DNA of 64,000 bases from Brachionus manjavacas. Its lineage: Eukaryota; Rotifera; Eurotatoria; Ploima; Brachionidae. The notes beneath the pieces were generated by a model that worked only from the letters and a program-made list of their open reading frames with translations, was not told the origin of the DNA and ran no database searches. Shown here piece by piece: positions 11,435-22,495 of the stretch; the stretch's first letter is position 1; each line of letters starts with the position of its first letter. The translations under genes and the position numbers were made by a program. The stretch spans positions 4,697,501 through 4,761,500 of the forward strand of contig JAHQIY010000008.1 of NCBI GenBank assembly GCA_019054805.1. The letters run 5' to 3'.

Positions 11435-13635
11435 CTATAGTTCTGACTTGGTCTGGACTGGATTTCTCAAAAATTCAACAAAATCCTCTTTATTACGTCC
11501 TCCATTGTAGTCAAATTTAAATTGACCATTTTCAAAAAACTTGAGTGTAGGGAATCCACGCAACTCAAATCTCTTATTTAACTGACTGTTGACAGTGGCA
11601 TCTACCGCAGCTAAATACGAACCTGGCACAAAACTAGTCACATCATTTGCAGCTAGGGCATAAGCTGGCTTCATGTTCTTACAGTGTCCACACCATGGTG
11701 CATAGAACATCACCAGAACTTTTCGCTTAGAATTTATAAAGTCGTCAAAGTTTGAATCATCTAACAAGTGAACGTGCTTGTTCCCCGGAAAGTCCACCCA
11801 ATCATCTCTGGGGTCACTTTTAGCCGATTTCGGATCTTGTGGATTTTTCATGAACTTGATAAAATCTTTTGCCTCACGACCCCCTTCATACGGCTTGGGG
11901 TTTTTTCCATAATTCAAGTAAATAATTGTAGGGAATCCTTTAACATCAAATTGTTCACATACCGACTGATGTTTGGTGCAGTCGACTGCAACAAATGCCA
12001 CTTTAAGTTCATCTTTAAAATGTTCAGCTGCTTGGGTAATCTCTGGTTTGGCTTTCTTGCAATGACCGCACCATGGAGCATAAAAAAAAGCCAAAGTATG
12101 CTTTTTGGTTTTGATAAATGAAGTAAATGATTCAGCGTCGGCATGAAAAATGTGCGATTTTTCATCTTTCCATTCTGGTTCTTCTTCTTTTTTTGGCGGT
12201 TCAGTTGGACTAAAAAAATTTATTATATTTACTTTATTTCTAAAATAAAATGTGGAATACTTTCGCATGAATTCAAGAATCTTTTCCTCAGATCTTTCAC
12301 TATAGTCCCATGCATACTTGCCATCTTGGAAAAATTTAATTGTAGGGTAGCCTTTTACTTTAAAACGCTGTGCCAACTTGGTCTCCTTGGTCGCATCTAC
12401 GAATGCAATTATGTTCTCAGAATTTTCTTCCTTTAACTGTTTGGCAACATTGTTAAATACTGGTTTCATGTTTTTACAATGGCCGCACCATGGAGCATAA
12501 AATTTTACCAAAACATTGTTGTGCGAATCAATGAACTCGTCAAAAGTATCATCAGTCAGAAATGTAACATGCACGTCTTCTTCGTCAGCCCAGCTTTTTT
12601 CCGCTTCTTTTGGTTTTGGAGGCTGAGGATCATTCATCCATTCAACAATCGAATCCTTGTTATTTTCGCCTCCATATTGAAATTGAAGTTGACCAGATTT
12701 AAAATAGAGCAAAGTGGGAAAACCAGTTATATTAAAGGTTTTTCGAAGACCATAGTTTTCCATCAAGTCAACGTCTATGCCGACTAAAACTTGCTTTTTT
12801 TTTAGCTCAGTTGCTGCAGCCGAAAAGTCAGGCTTTAGTTTTTTACAAAATCCACACCATGGTGCATAAAACATGCCGAGTATTCCAATTTTGTCTGATT
12901 TGGCATATTTTTTTAACAATTTATAAAAAGACTTTTTATTAAATAAATTAGAATTAAAAGTTTAATTTATTGAGAATTTTTACTGCTTCATCCTTGATGT
13001 GAACAACATCTTTAGAGTCTTCTTCCTGAAAAATTAGTTTAGCTCTTTTTTTTAACTTGAATGCTTGTAAAATACCTCATCCCATGGCAAGTCACCTTTT
13101 GGGTCTTTTAAAAAGCTAATTATAGATTTTTTAACAAGTTGACGATCATAATCTTTGTGAAACTTTCCTTCGCTAAATAAATAAAAAAAAGTTTTGGGTT
13201 AAATTTTTGAAAATTTAAAATACCTAAAATGCTTGATCTCGAAAGGTTCCGGATTTATTTTTAATTTTTTACAAACTTTCTTCAATATACTTTCAAAAAT
13301 TTAATTATTTGAATTTTTTTTACATTAAAAGTTTACTCGCAATTGATATATGCGATGGTTGCCAAGTTTCTAACTTCAACACTTACTTCTTTAAAAAGCT
13401 TAATTTTATCCTTTACAACACCATCTTCCCACAAATTTCATTTAGTTTTTAAATCAAGATTGAAAAAAGATTAAATACCGTTTTTGGAGAATAAAATAAG
13501 CAAGTTAGGGCGAGTTTTCAGCAAATTTTTAAACTCTTTTTCGTCTTTGCACGTTTCTAAATTAGTGCCCGCAGCTTGGATTTGGCAAATTCCAAGACAA
13601 ATTAGAACAATTGTAAAAATATTTTCAAGTTTCAT
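11435..13635 (-). CDS. PDIA5: Protein disulfide isomerase A5-like, four active thioredoxin domains
   Basis: Seven coding exons (13635-13479, 13424-13337, 13289-13224, 13172-13076, 13025-12984, 12931-12261, 12209-11435) join in frame to 631 aa. Residues 1 to ~21 are a signal peptide. An inactive b-like domain follows (VCKKLKINPEPF..FLKDPKG), typical of PDIA5. Four thioredoxin domains then carry CGFC (176-179) and CGHC at 299-302, 421-424 and 547-550. Linkers read NPQPPKP, NPTEPPK and NPQDPK as in the family. The protein ends KSEL, a KDEL-type ER retention signal. It should form and rearrange disulfides in the ER lumen. Vertebrate PDIA5 is about 519 aa with three active domains, so one domain is extra here. 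Introns are 42-66 bp. Confidence 0.93.
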
Positions 13636-14580
13636 TTTATGAAAATTTTAAAATGAAGAAAAAAAGAACAGATAGAAAAAAATTTTCAATTTATGCTGAC
13701 GAAAGCAAATTTTAAGTTAAATTCGTTTAATTATGTTGAGGTAAAAAAATTTCTTATTGAACTAGATTTTTTTCTCTCAATTTTTGTATACAAATAGGTG
13801 GTATTTTTAAACGGGTCATTATTATTTTGTTCACTAAAAATTTATTCACAAATATATATTGAATTAAAAAAATAATGACTTTCTTTAAGAATTAATTTAA
13901 AGAAAAATGCAGCAACTTATGACTTTAATTATGCTTTTTTTAAACAGTTAATCAAGATAATCATGATAAATAAAGCCTCAAAAATCTAGAATGAGCAAAT
14001 TTTATTGACCAGATTCAAAATAGTGATAAATAAAATAATTTTTTAAAAATTGACATGGTGTCCGTCAGGACATTCGTTTTTCCAAGAGTGTTCTTGGAAA
14101 ATTTAAAAATTCCTGTGATATTTTGATATCCGTAACTACTACTTTCCGATAATGCTTAATTTTTACAGAAATTTTTGGAGTCTACAAAGTTGGTTGTCGA
14201 TTATTGTTGATTGGTACAACTTCCTCAGAAAACTGGTCTAATTTTGAAAAAATTTATAGTGCCCCAAATTATAAAGGTAACTCGGACAGGAACAACAAAA
14301 AAGTTAATTTCTCGATCAAAAAGCGACCAATGGCCTAATATTTTTAATTAATAGCTTAATATCTCATCTACAAAAGTTGGGAGAAATTTGACAATATCTA
14401 ATATCCTTTTTCTCACAGAGACTCTTGAATTAGAGGATAAAAATACCTCCGACTTACTTTTATCATCTAGGGCACTATAAGTTAAATAGAAATTCTTCAA
14501 AAATGTAAAATTTTTGTTTTTAATTTTTTTAAATTGCTGGAATATTTTTGGCAAAACTTAACTCAGACTTTACTTTTTAT
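13636..14580. other. Intergenic, presumed PDIA5 promoter side
   Basis: A+T-rich sequence upstream of PDIA5. A short inverted repeat (ATTAATAATAT arms around 14590-14630) closes the interval just before LINE sequence starts. No exon is recognised. Confidence 0.4.
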
Positions 14581-16425
14581 AAAATCACCATTAATAATAT
14601 GTTTTTTTTTTTAATATATTATTAATGGTGACATTTTTAATTTTTCTGAAAACATTTTTCTATATGAGAGAGATATCTTATAAGAAAGATAAGTCTAAGT
14701 TTTGGAAATTCATAAATAAACAGAAAAAACGAGAACTAATGATAGTGGTATCTCATTATCCATTGATTCTGTTTTTGAAAATTTTAAAAATATTTTTAGT
14801 GAAACTATCTCCTTTGACAGTGAGCAGAGATTAATTAAATCCAAAGTTTACGAGACTTTAAATGGGTTTAAGCCAGGGGACTTTATTCCTGAGTTTGACT
14901 TAGATACATTGGAGAAGGTAATAAGTGAGAGTAAAAACTCAACTGTTAAAGGGTATGACCAAATGTCCTACTCACTGTTAAAAAACTCTACTTCGTTAGA
15001 ATTTAAAATAGTTGTCCTTGAATTCTTCAACCAAATTTTAAGATTTCACTCTGTTCCTGATGACCTAAATATTGCCAAAATCACCCCAATCCTAAAGGAC
15101 CAAACAAAGTATCACAATGACTTAGGTAACATTAGACCTATCTCAGTGCCCAATTGTTTAGCTCAAATTTTTGAAAAATTGATACTTCATTCATCTCCGG
15201 GTCTGCGTAAAACAAGTATTAATCAATTCGGTTTTAAGAGAAAAACTTCTTGCAATCATGCAATATTTGTCTTAAAAGAAGCAATTCTAAAGTATAAAAA
15301 AAACAACTCAGGATGTAAGCTTGCATCCTTGGATGCAGAAAAAGCCTTCGATAAAGTTTGGAGGGATGGGCTATTTTACAAGCTTATACCAAGGATGGAC
15401 ATAAATTTTTGAATTGTATTAAAAAAATACTACGACAAATCTATAGGGGTAGTTTGAATGAATGAAATAAGAAAGTCAAATTTATTTAAAATAAATTGTG
15501 GGGTAAAGCAAGGTGGAGTTATATTCCGTTTTTATTTAATGTTTTTATTGATTATCTAATAGAAGAATGTCTATCAAAAAATATCGGCGTATTATACAAT
15601 AATATGAATACAAGTATTATTGTTTATGCTGATGATATACTTTTAACTACTTAGCCCAGTAGACTCTAGTCTTCAGGAGCTTTTAGATATTTGTTCAAAA
15701 TATGGAAACAAATTGAAAATAAAATTTAACCCTAAAAAGTCATCAATAATTGAGTTTGGTCCGCAATTATTTAAAAATACTTTTTATCTTGGAAAAAATA
15801 TCTTGGACAAAGTAAATAAAATTAAATATCTAGGAGTAGAAATACCAAATAACTTTGACTATCATAATATTGCAGTAAATAAATTTATTAAAGTACAACA
15901 CGACTTGTTTTCTCTCTCATATTTGGGGTTAAAAAAAAGGGAAATTTCTCCATTTTTAATATATAATAGATAATATATAATGGAGATAAATAAATCAACT
16001 TTAAGAACAAAACCTCTTAATAAAACAAGGTTAGTAATTACACACTGGAATTGTCTTCATTTACCTAGTAGGGTTCATCTCTTAGCCAATTTTTTAGCTC
16101 AAAAATGTCCCGACATTGTTTTGCTCAATGAACTAAAGATAGATTTAAGTGAGGCAAATATTTATCTTGATTTTCAAATCTATCAATTCATAACAAAACC
16201 ACGCAACAAGTATGGATGAGGAGTAGCTATTTTAATTAAAGAAGGAATTGAATTTATACAAGATTTCTCTTATGAGGAATTCAATTCCGAACTCCTTTGT
16301 ATAAAAATGAACTTAGGAAAGAATAATGAATTGTTTATATTTAGTCCTTATAATCCACCCAATGTACTTCTTAACTTTGAGCTTTTTAAAACAGTTAATA
16401 AAAAATGTAGAAACTACATTTTAGG

Positions 16426-18023
16426 GGAAGATCCTCAATTCGACAAACATATTTCGACATATAATATTTTGACAATTTTATTTCGACATAAATTAATTAG
16501 ACAAATTAAGTTTCGACAAAGTTATATTTAGACAAGAGTTGTTTTGACAAAAAAAGAGACAAAAAAAATCAATTAATCAATTAATATAAAATAAAAAGTT
16601 AATATTCTATCAATAAAGATAAATTATTTAAATACTCTACAACTTTTTCTTTGTTAAAATTATTTAAAATTGTAGTAATTTGTTCTTCCAATTTCATGTA
16701 CACCGCTTTTCTTTTATTTACTTGACCAGTACTCAGTTTGATATATACATTCTCAGTATTAGATTGCTCTAGTTTAAGACTATCTATTAAAGACAACAAA
16801 TGAGGATTTAATTTAATTGTCGGCTGTAAAGCGTTATGCCAACCTTCTAGGTTATTGTTTGTCCTTGGAAGACCTTCTTTAGTTCTTTCATAACAGTTCC
16901 AGAGTTCTAGACTGAATCGTGGAGTTTTTCGACTTGGAACTTTAGTTAACGTTTTTTAGGACCAATATAATTGTCTTCAAAAAAGGTATATACCTTTTTA
17001 AGTTCATTTGGAATTAAACTTTGAAGTTCAAAAAAAGCATCGATAACATAATCAACGGGTACAAAGGGTAGACAAGCCAACATTTTGAGTATTTGCGTAT
17101 TAAATTATCTTTTAACGACAAATCCGAATATTTGGCCGCTAAACCACTTGATTGTATGTGTCTCCAGATGGACTTTTTTATGTTAAAAAACTTTGTGTAG
17201 GTCACTTCTTGTTTGTTAGTAAATAATGCATAAATTAACGGTAAATTTTTTCCCTGTTTAATAACATTAACAGTGAATAATTGCTCGAATATCAACGGAA
17301 CAGCATCAAATGTAACATCACATAGCCAATTTCTGTGTTCACTCAAAATTTGTAGATTTTTTTCAGTGGAAAATATTAGCATTCGTTCTTTGTTATTGTA
17401 ATTTTCGTCGTACAAAAGAAACATTTCGTCTTTCGATAATCTTGTAAAATCTTCATGAAGTATGAAATTTAAATCTTGAGGCATATCATATTGTTCATAC
17501 GGGTCTATTCTTGCTCTAGAACATAATTGTCTTGCAGCATTGTAAGTTTGTAAAAGTGCGACGACTTCTTCCTCTAAATTTTTTTGGCACTCGAAAATTA
17601 TTTTGCACGGTTTTGTATCAGGTTGACTTGCTGCCATTTGTTTCTTTTCGGACTTCACTTCTTTGACTTTAGTTTTAATAGAACTTACATGTTCATGTTC
17701 CTTTATTTTTGTAACTGGTTTATTCATACCAATTGTTGACACAGAACCATTACAATTTGGGTATTCAGAACTATTACACCTCCATGTTATTTTACCAGTT
17801 GAAGCTTTACATGACAATTTGTATTCAAAATAATTATCGTCAATCAAAATGTAACTCTCTGAGCCGTCTTTTTTTTTCGAGTTGACGGAATTAAATTCAA
17901 GCTTTCAAATTGCGAGAGTAATTCATCCATTTATAAAATAAAATAAAATGTGCGAGTTTTGTCAAAATAATTGTTGTCAAATATTACTTGTCGAAATATG
18001 TTTGTCAAAATGAGGCATATTCC
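16426..18023. mobile_element. MULE transposon with FLYWCH-type transposase and 15-bp-spaced motif arrays
   Basis: The two ends are inverted repeats of about 65 bp beginning with GG; both share CGACA/TGACA words and the phrase ACAAACATATTTCGACA. The word GACA recurs at 16442, 16456, 16471, 16486, 16500, 16516, 16531, 16546 and 16558, and its complement TGTC at 17960, 17975, 17989 and 18003. The element sits inside the endonuclease of the inner LINE, splitting NYILG from GDLNART. Flanking octamers ATTTTAGG and ATTTTATA match at 6 of 8 positions and may be a decayed target duplication. Confidence 0.85.
16599..17932 (-). pseudogene. MULE transposase, FLYWCH zinc finger type, frameshifted
   Basis: Reading starts near 17932 with MDELLSQFESLN, is frameshifted near 17870, then continues DGSESYILIDDNYFEYKLSC and WRC..SEYPNC.G..ST..KEHEH, a FLYWCH-type zinc finger. 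The MULE catalytic domain follows (WLCDVTFDAVPLIFEQLF, LPLIYALFTNKQEVTYTKFF), with the first catalytic Asp kept. A second frameshift near 17080 leads to LPFVPVDYVIDAFFELQ, PRFSLELWNCYE, GLPRTNNNLEGWHNALQ and the C-terminus IDSLKLEQS to 16599. The layout matches FLYWCH-MULE transposases of invertebrates. At least two frameshifts and several stops make it non-functional. Confidence 0.85.
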
Positions 18024-20659
18024 ATTTTATATTCCATGTCGGTGATCTTAACGCCAGAACAAAGCAAATAGGCTGTGTAGGGGAAAATGAAAATGGCAAA
18101 ATGTTGGAAAGTATAATCAATCAGTTAGACTTTTCAGTAATGTTCTTTTTTTAGTTTCATCTTCATTAATTGACAAAATTACCGACTTTTGTTTCCTAAA
18201 TAGTCAAGACATGATTAGTGACCATTTCCCAATCGAAGCATCGATTTCTATGGGCTATCAATAAGAAAATAAATCAGCAGCTAAAAAGTTTAATTATAAG
18301 AAAGCAAACTGCCAATTATTTAGCGAGATTTTAAATTCTCAAATTGTGAATATCGCTGAAAGTTCCCTCACAATAGATCAACTAAATGATAAAATTACAG
18401 AAAATTGGTTTGATTTTATTGAGAAAATGGGAAGAAACTCACTGACAAGTATACCTTTTTGGAAAAATATAAATAAATTTAGAACAAAAAAAGGAACAAA
18501 TTTGATTCCTAATTTGATTTTAAATGGAAAGGAATTCAAAACTAATGGAGAAAAGGGAAAATGCTTCGGAGAACTTTTATCTTCAATATTTTGTCCTAAC
18601 TCTGATTTAATTGATACTGAGAAAGATTTCGAAATAATAAATTCTAACTCTGATTTCCTTAAAAACAATAATCAGTGTAATCTTAATGATCCAATTTCCA
18701 TAAATGAATTAATTATGGTTTTAAAAAGATTGAAAAATGAAGCGGCACCAAATTCATAATTTAATGTCATAAAACTTACCTGAAATTCATTAATAGAAAT
18801 AATAGAACTTTTTAATTATCTCTTTGAGAAGGGAGAGTCCCTAAAGCATGGAAAACATCGAACATTAGTTTGATTCAAAAAAGAGCCTCTTCTTTACAAG
18901 ATCCTTTAAATTATAGACCAATTAGTATAACAAGTTGTTTAGGAAAGCTCCTGGAACGCATAGTATTTTCAAGATTATACAATTATTTTTGAACAAAATT
19001 CACTCCTTAACCAGGAGCAATCTGGATTTAGGAAACACCGGCGAACAACATACAATCTTTTCTTTTTAATTCAAAAAATTGTGGAATCATTTAATAGAAA
19101 AAAAAGAGTTTGCAGTCTTTTTTTTGATATTTCTAAAGCCTTTGATAAGGTTTGGCATGAAGGTCTACTTTTTAAATTGATTAAAATGAATCCACCTCAT
19201 TAATTGACTAACTGGATTAGATCCTTTTTAGATAGGAGGACATTTAAGGTAAATGTGAATGATGATCTGAGTGAAGAATATTAAATAACTGCAGGTGTTC
19301 CTCAAGGCTCAGTAATTAGTCCTCTTTTATTTAGTTTATATGTTAATGACATACCCAAAAGAAACAAAACAAATAACGAATACTCTCTGCTTTTCGCAGA
19401 TGATCTAGTTGCATTCTTCATTTATAACAAAAATGGGAACTCAGAAAATAAGATAAATAAATACATCAACGAACTAGAACAATGGCTTATAATATGAAAA
19501 ATGAAGAAATCAGTGGAAAGTCGTGTTCATTAATCATTTCAAAGTACAAAAAAGAGAGTGACAATCTTAACTTTAAAATTTATGGAAACGGAATAGTGAG
19601 CCAAAAAGAAATCAAGTTTCTTGGCTTTAAATTTGATTCTAAATTAAATTTTAATATATTAGTAGACGAAATTAAAGAACGCTGCAACAAAAGGCAAAAT
19701 ATTATTTAGATATTGTCAAACAAAAAATGGGGTCTAAATCAAAACACACTAGGAAATTTATATAAATCTTTAGTCGGATCGATTTTAGAATATTCTTTTC
19801 CTTGCTTGAATTCATTTTCAGAAAATAATATAAAAAAACTACAAGCAATTCAGAATACAGCAGTAAGATCTATCCTTAAGTTAAAATATGATACTCCCTC
19901 CAACATCGTGCAACATGAAGCTTTTAATAAACTAAAATTACTAACAGTCTCGAATCGTCTTTTTGAGTTGAGTGCGAGATATGTTGGGACAGGACTGAGT
20001 CATTCTATTCCATTGGTTGAAAGACTGGTGAAGGAATACAAAGAAGGTTTTGAATCAAGATATATTGAATACCCAACTCCATTGTGTAATTGCTACGTTA
20101 CTATTTCTTCTTTTTTTTCCTGAAACTTGAACTATTTAAACATGTGCCACATATAACAATCTTTTCCAATTTATGTCTTTTCAACTTTCATTTTTTTAGC
20201 TTATTTACTCTATTTTGATTCTTTTTTTTTACCTAATTTTATTGACTTTAATTTTATTTTTATTTTATTTTTAACTTATTCTGAAGGAGCTTTAGCTCGG
20301 TACAGAAAACAAATAAATAAATAAATAAATAAAATAATAACTTTGATCAGCTGTACGTTTTTTCCAAACTTTCGTTTATAAGTACAATCAAATTTAACAG
20401 AATGTTTTTTGTTATCTATCAAGATTTGTGTCTAAACAAACCAACTATGCCTAAAAAATATTAACGACAACAAGGACTTTACGCTACTTATTAATTTAAC
20501 TAAGTCATTTGGTAGTTCCAGTGGAACAAATATTGGTGATTAGTTTTTTTTACCTTTCTTATATATTTAACTTTTTTTTTTCTTTTTTTTATTTATTCTC
20601 TTTCTCCTTCAATGGAGATTGATTTAACAATGAATAAATAAAATAAATACTTTTTTTTG

Positions 20660-21240
20660 ATAAATATCTGTAAAATAAAAATTAAGCTAGAAAATGATAA
20701 ATATTTGTAAAAAATTTTATTAGAAATAAAAATAGTACCAAGATTTTTTCAATGGAATATAATCCTTTATAAAAATTCAATGGAATTTAAAATTACAATC
20801 GGTAGATACGAGAAAAATATCTGATGCCAAATTATTGCAGTTTACGTTGATTGATTGAAAATATGAAAATCTTTCAATATTAAGCTAAGAATTAGCAAAG
20901 TATCTTTACATATTCTTCAAGAAGAACCGGATACCTGATAGTTGGTTGTGGTGCCACTATCTTTACATAGTTTATTCTTCAAGAAGATAAATTATCTGAA
21001 TTTTTTTTTATTTCTCAATAATAATGATTATCTGTTCTAAGACTTAGCTTTATAAAAATAAAATATCTTTCCGTAGTCATTCTCTAATTTTTTAGGTAGT
21101 TTGAGCTCATTTAAAACTTTGCAATGTATTATAATTAATTTTTATAATTAAAAGGACTATCATATTTAGTTTTAGAAAAGATGGGAATTCTAAATTTTTT
21201 GAATAAACAGTATTCTTTTAATATTAGCTTCTAGGAAAAA
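20660..21240. other. Intergenic, nothing coding seen
   Basis: A+T-rich. A phrase (ATCTTTACATA..TTCTTCAAGAAG) occurs twice, at about 20900 and 20958, in direct orientation about 60 bp apart. No gene is recognised. Confidence 0.4.
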
Positions 21241-21300
21241 GTTTATTATTTGTTTATTTGGACCGAGCTAAAGCTCATAAAAATAAAAAATTTGAATGAA
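21241..21300 (-). mobile_element. LINE 3' end (same family as the inner LINE)
   Basis: On the minus strand this reads GAGCTTTAGCTCGG followed by an AAATAAAC-type tail, matching the 3' end of the inner LINE at 20287-20341. The body upstream on the minus strand (21300-21560) is not recognisably coding, so this is a 5'-truncated, decayed insertion. Confidence 0.55.
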
Positions 21301-21560
21301 AAATTTGTGTCTTGATAGAGAGAAGAGGATTGGAAACAGGCTAAATGCACTTGTCCTTGTTTTCTTAAAGAGTTTATTTGCAACCATTTAGTTGAAATGG
21401 CTATTAGATTAAAAAAAGTCAATTCTACATTAATAGCTAAATCAGTACCCATCTGACAGAAAAAGAAAGAGAGACAAATCTTCATTAGCAAAAAAAGCAT
21501 TTATTGGAGAATAATTTCTTAATCATTTTAATACTACTCAATGATAATTTTCATGTACCC

Positions 21561-22450
21561 AGTTTTCATTTCTTATACAATAATATTGACTATAAATAAA
21601 TACCCAAAAAATATTTATTTTCTCACCCAAATAATTAAAATAAATACCCTTTTATTAAAAGTCCTAATCATTTAAATGTAAATTTGGGGTATTTTATAAA
21701 AAATAAATGTATTGCAAATGAATATAATTTCATAAATATTCTCTTACAAAATTTTTATTTAATTAAAGAGAATAAAACATATGGTCAATTTAATAAAAAT
21801 AAAAAAAATAAATCCAAAATCTCAATTTTTTAATTTTTTTGATATAATAAAATAAAAAACATAAATTTTTTAATTTCTTCAGTAATTAAATTGTAAGCAA
21901 AGACCAACTTTTATTTGAACTTATTTAAGTCCAAGTCCGGACTAGGGCTTGACTTGAGATTTGTCAACTTACTTCTAAAAGAATTTTTTGGACCAAATGC
22001 TAGATCAAAATTTTATGAAAAATAATTTATATAATCTAAATATGGGTATATTCTAATTCTAATTTTCAAAGAGAGAAATCTAGTCATTTTGTACGATTAC
22101 ATGAATAAATAAAAAGTTTATATTAGATGTCTGCTTTGGAAAATTAGAAAAATATTATACAGATTTTTTTCTAAAATCAAATCCAAAGAAATTAAATTTG
22201 AAAATTAAATCATTGAAAATTTAAGAGTTAAGCAAAAAAATTTCTAATACTAATTTTAAATTGAAAATTATTTGATTAAAAAAAAATTTTGAAATCAATA
22301 ATTCAAGCGAAAAACGGTTCATTTCAAGATAGGATACAAAGATTAGTTTTCATAATTTAATTTTAAAATTTTTAATTAAATTTTGTTCAAAATGTCACTG
22401 CATACTGTTTTAAAAAGAAAACCACAGGAAGTCGCTGCATCATTGAAAAC
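21561..22450. other. Intergenic upstream of the trypsin-like gene
   Basis: A+T-rich sequence with no exon recognised. The last part carries the putative TATA box of the trypsin-like gene. Confidence 0.45.
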
Positions 22451-22457
22451 TATATAA
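22451..22457 (+). promoter_or_regulatory. Putative TATA box of the trypsin-like gene
   Basis: TATATAA lies 45 bp before the ATG at 22496. A normal TATA-to-start distance would put transcription initiation at about 22480-22487, leaving a very short 5' UTR. A+T-rich DNA makes chance matches common, so this is only a candidate. Confidence 0.35.
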
Positions 22458-22471
22458 CTAAAGAAAAAAGC

Positions 22472-22494
22472 TTTGCCAAACAATATTTGGCAAA
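22472..22494. promoter_or_regulatory. Perfect inverted repeat directly before the trypsin-like start codon
   Basis: TTTGCCAAA, a 5-base loop (CAATA), then TTTGGCAAA. The repeat ends one base before the ATG at 22496. It may be a protein-binding palindrome or an mRNA hairpin at the start codon; nothing in the sequence decides. Confidence 0.5.
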
Positions 22495-22495
22495 A

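Larger units (their letters stand above)
15975..20341 (+). mobile_element. Inner LINE with endonuclease and reverse transcriptase (interrupted by a MULE)
   Basis: The reading starts at 15980 with an APE-type endonuclease: VITHWNCLHLPSRVHLL, CPDIVLLNELKI, then NYILG, where the MULE at 16426 breaks in. After the MULE it resumes at about 18040 with GDLNART, ISDHFPIEASI, a linker ORF (18346-18759), and a reverse transcriptase: NYRPISITSCLGKLLERI, SLFFDISKAFDKVWHEGL, GVPQGSVISPLLFSLYVND and the catalytic LLFADDLVAFF near 19390. The C-terminus (SILEYSFPCLNSFSENNIKK..Q) runs to 20123. The 3' end has a GAGC/GCTC hairpin at ~20287-20298 and a TAAA repeat tail (~20311-20341). Several in-frame stops and frameshifts are present, yet all catalytic boxes remain readable. 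Confidence 0.85.
14625..20650 (+). mobile_element. Outer LINE of the nest (split in two by a second LINE)
   Basis: The 5' part, 14625-15974, reads SKFWKFINKQKK, then a frameshifted reverse transcriptase: VKGYDQMSYSLLK, NIRPISVPNCLAQIFEKL, KLASLDAEKAFDKVW, a broken GVKQGG box, a broken ADD box near 15630, and NPKKSSIIEFG. It stops at SPFLIYN where a different LINE begins. The continuation, QLYVFSKLSFISTIKFN, resumes at about 20345-20395, and the 3' end follows at 20600-20650 with a CTCC/GGAG hairpin and a TAAA-type tail. The 5' end with endonuclease is missing. Stops and frameshifts make it a dead copy. Confidence 0.7.

Noticed and set aside
11768-12787. Plus-strand open frames opposite PDIA5
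   Set aside because: Antisense shadows of the thioredoxin domains; no independent domain or start context.
16433-16560. Regularly spaced short repeats that could suggest a CRISPR array
   Set aside because: Units are 4-8 bp at ~15-bp steps, are mirrored at the other end of a transposon and lie in an animal genome; these are transposon ends.
20942-20957. 15-base match (GGTTGTGGTGCCACT) to the trypsin-like gene at about 22859
   Set aside because: The match does not extend on either side in any frame, so a pseudogene copy is not supported.
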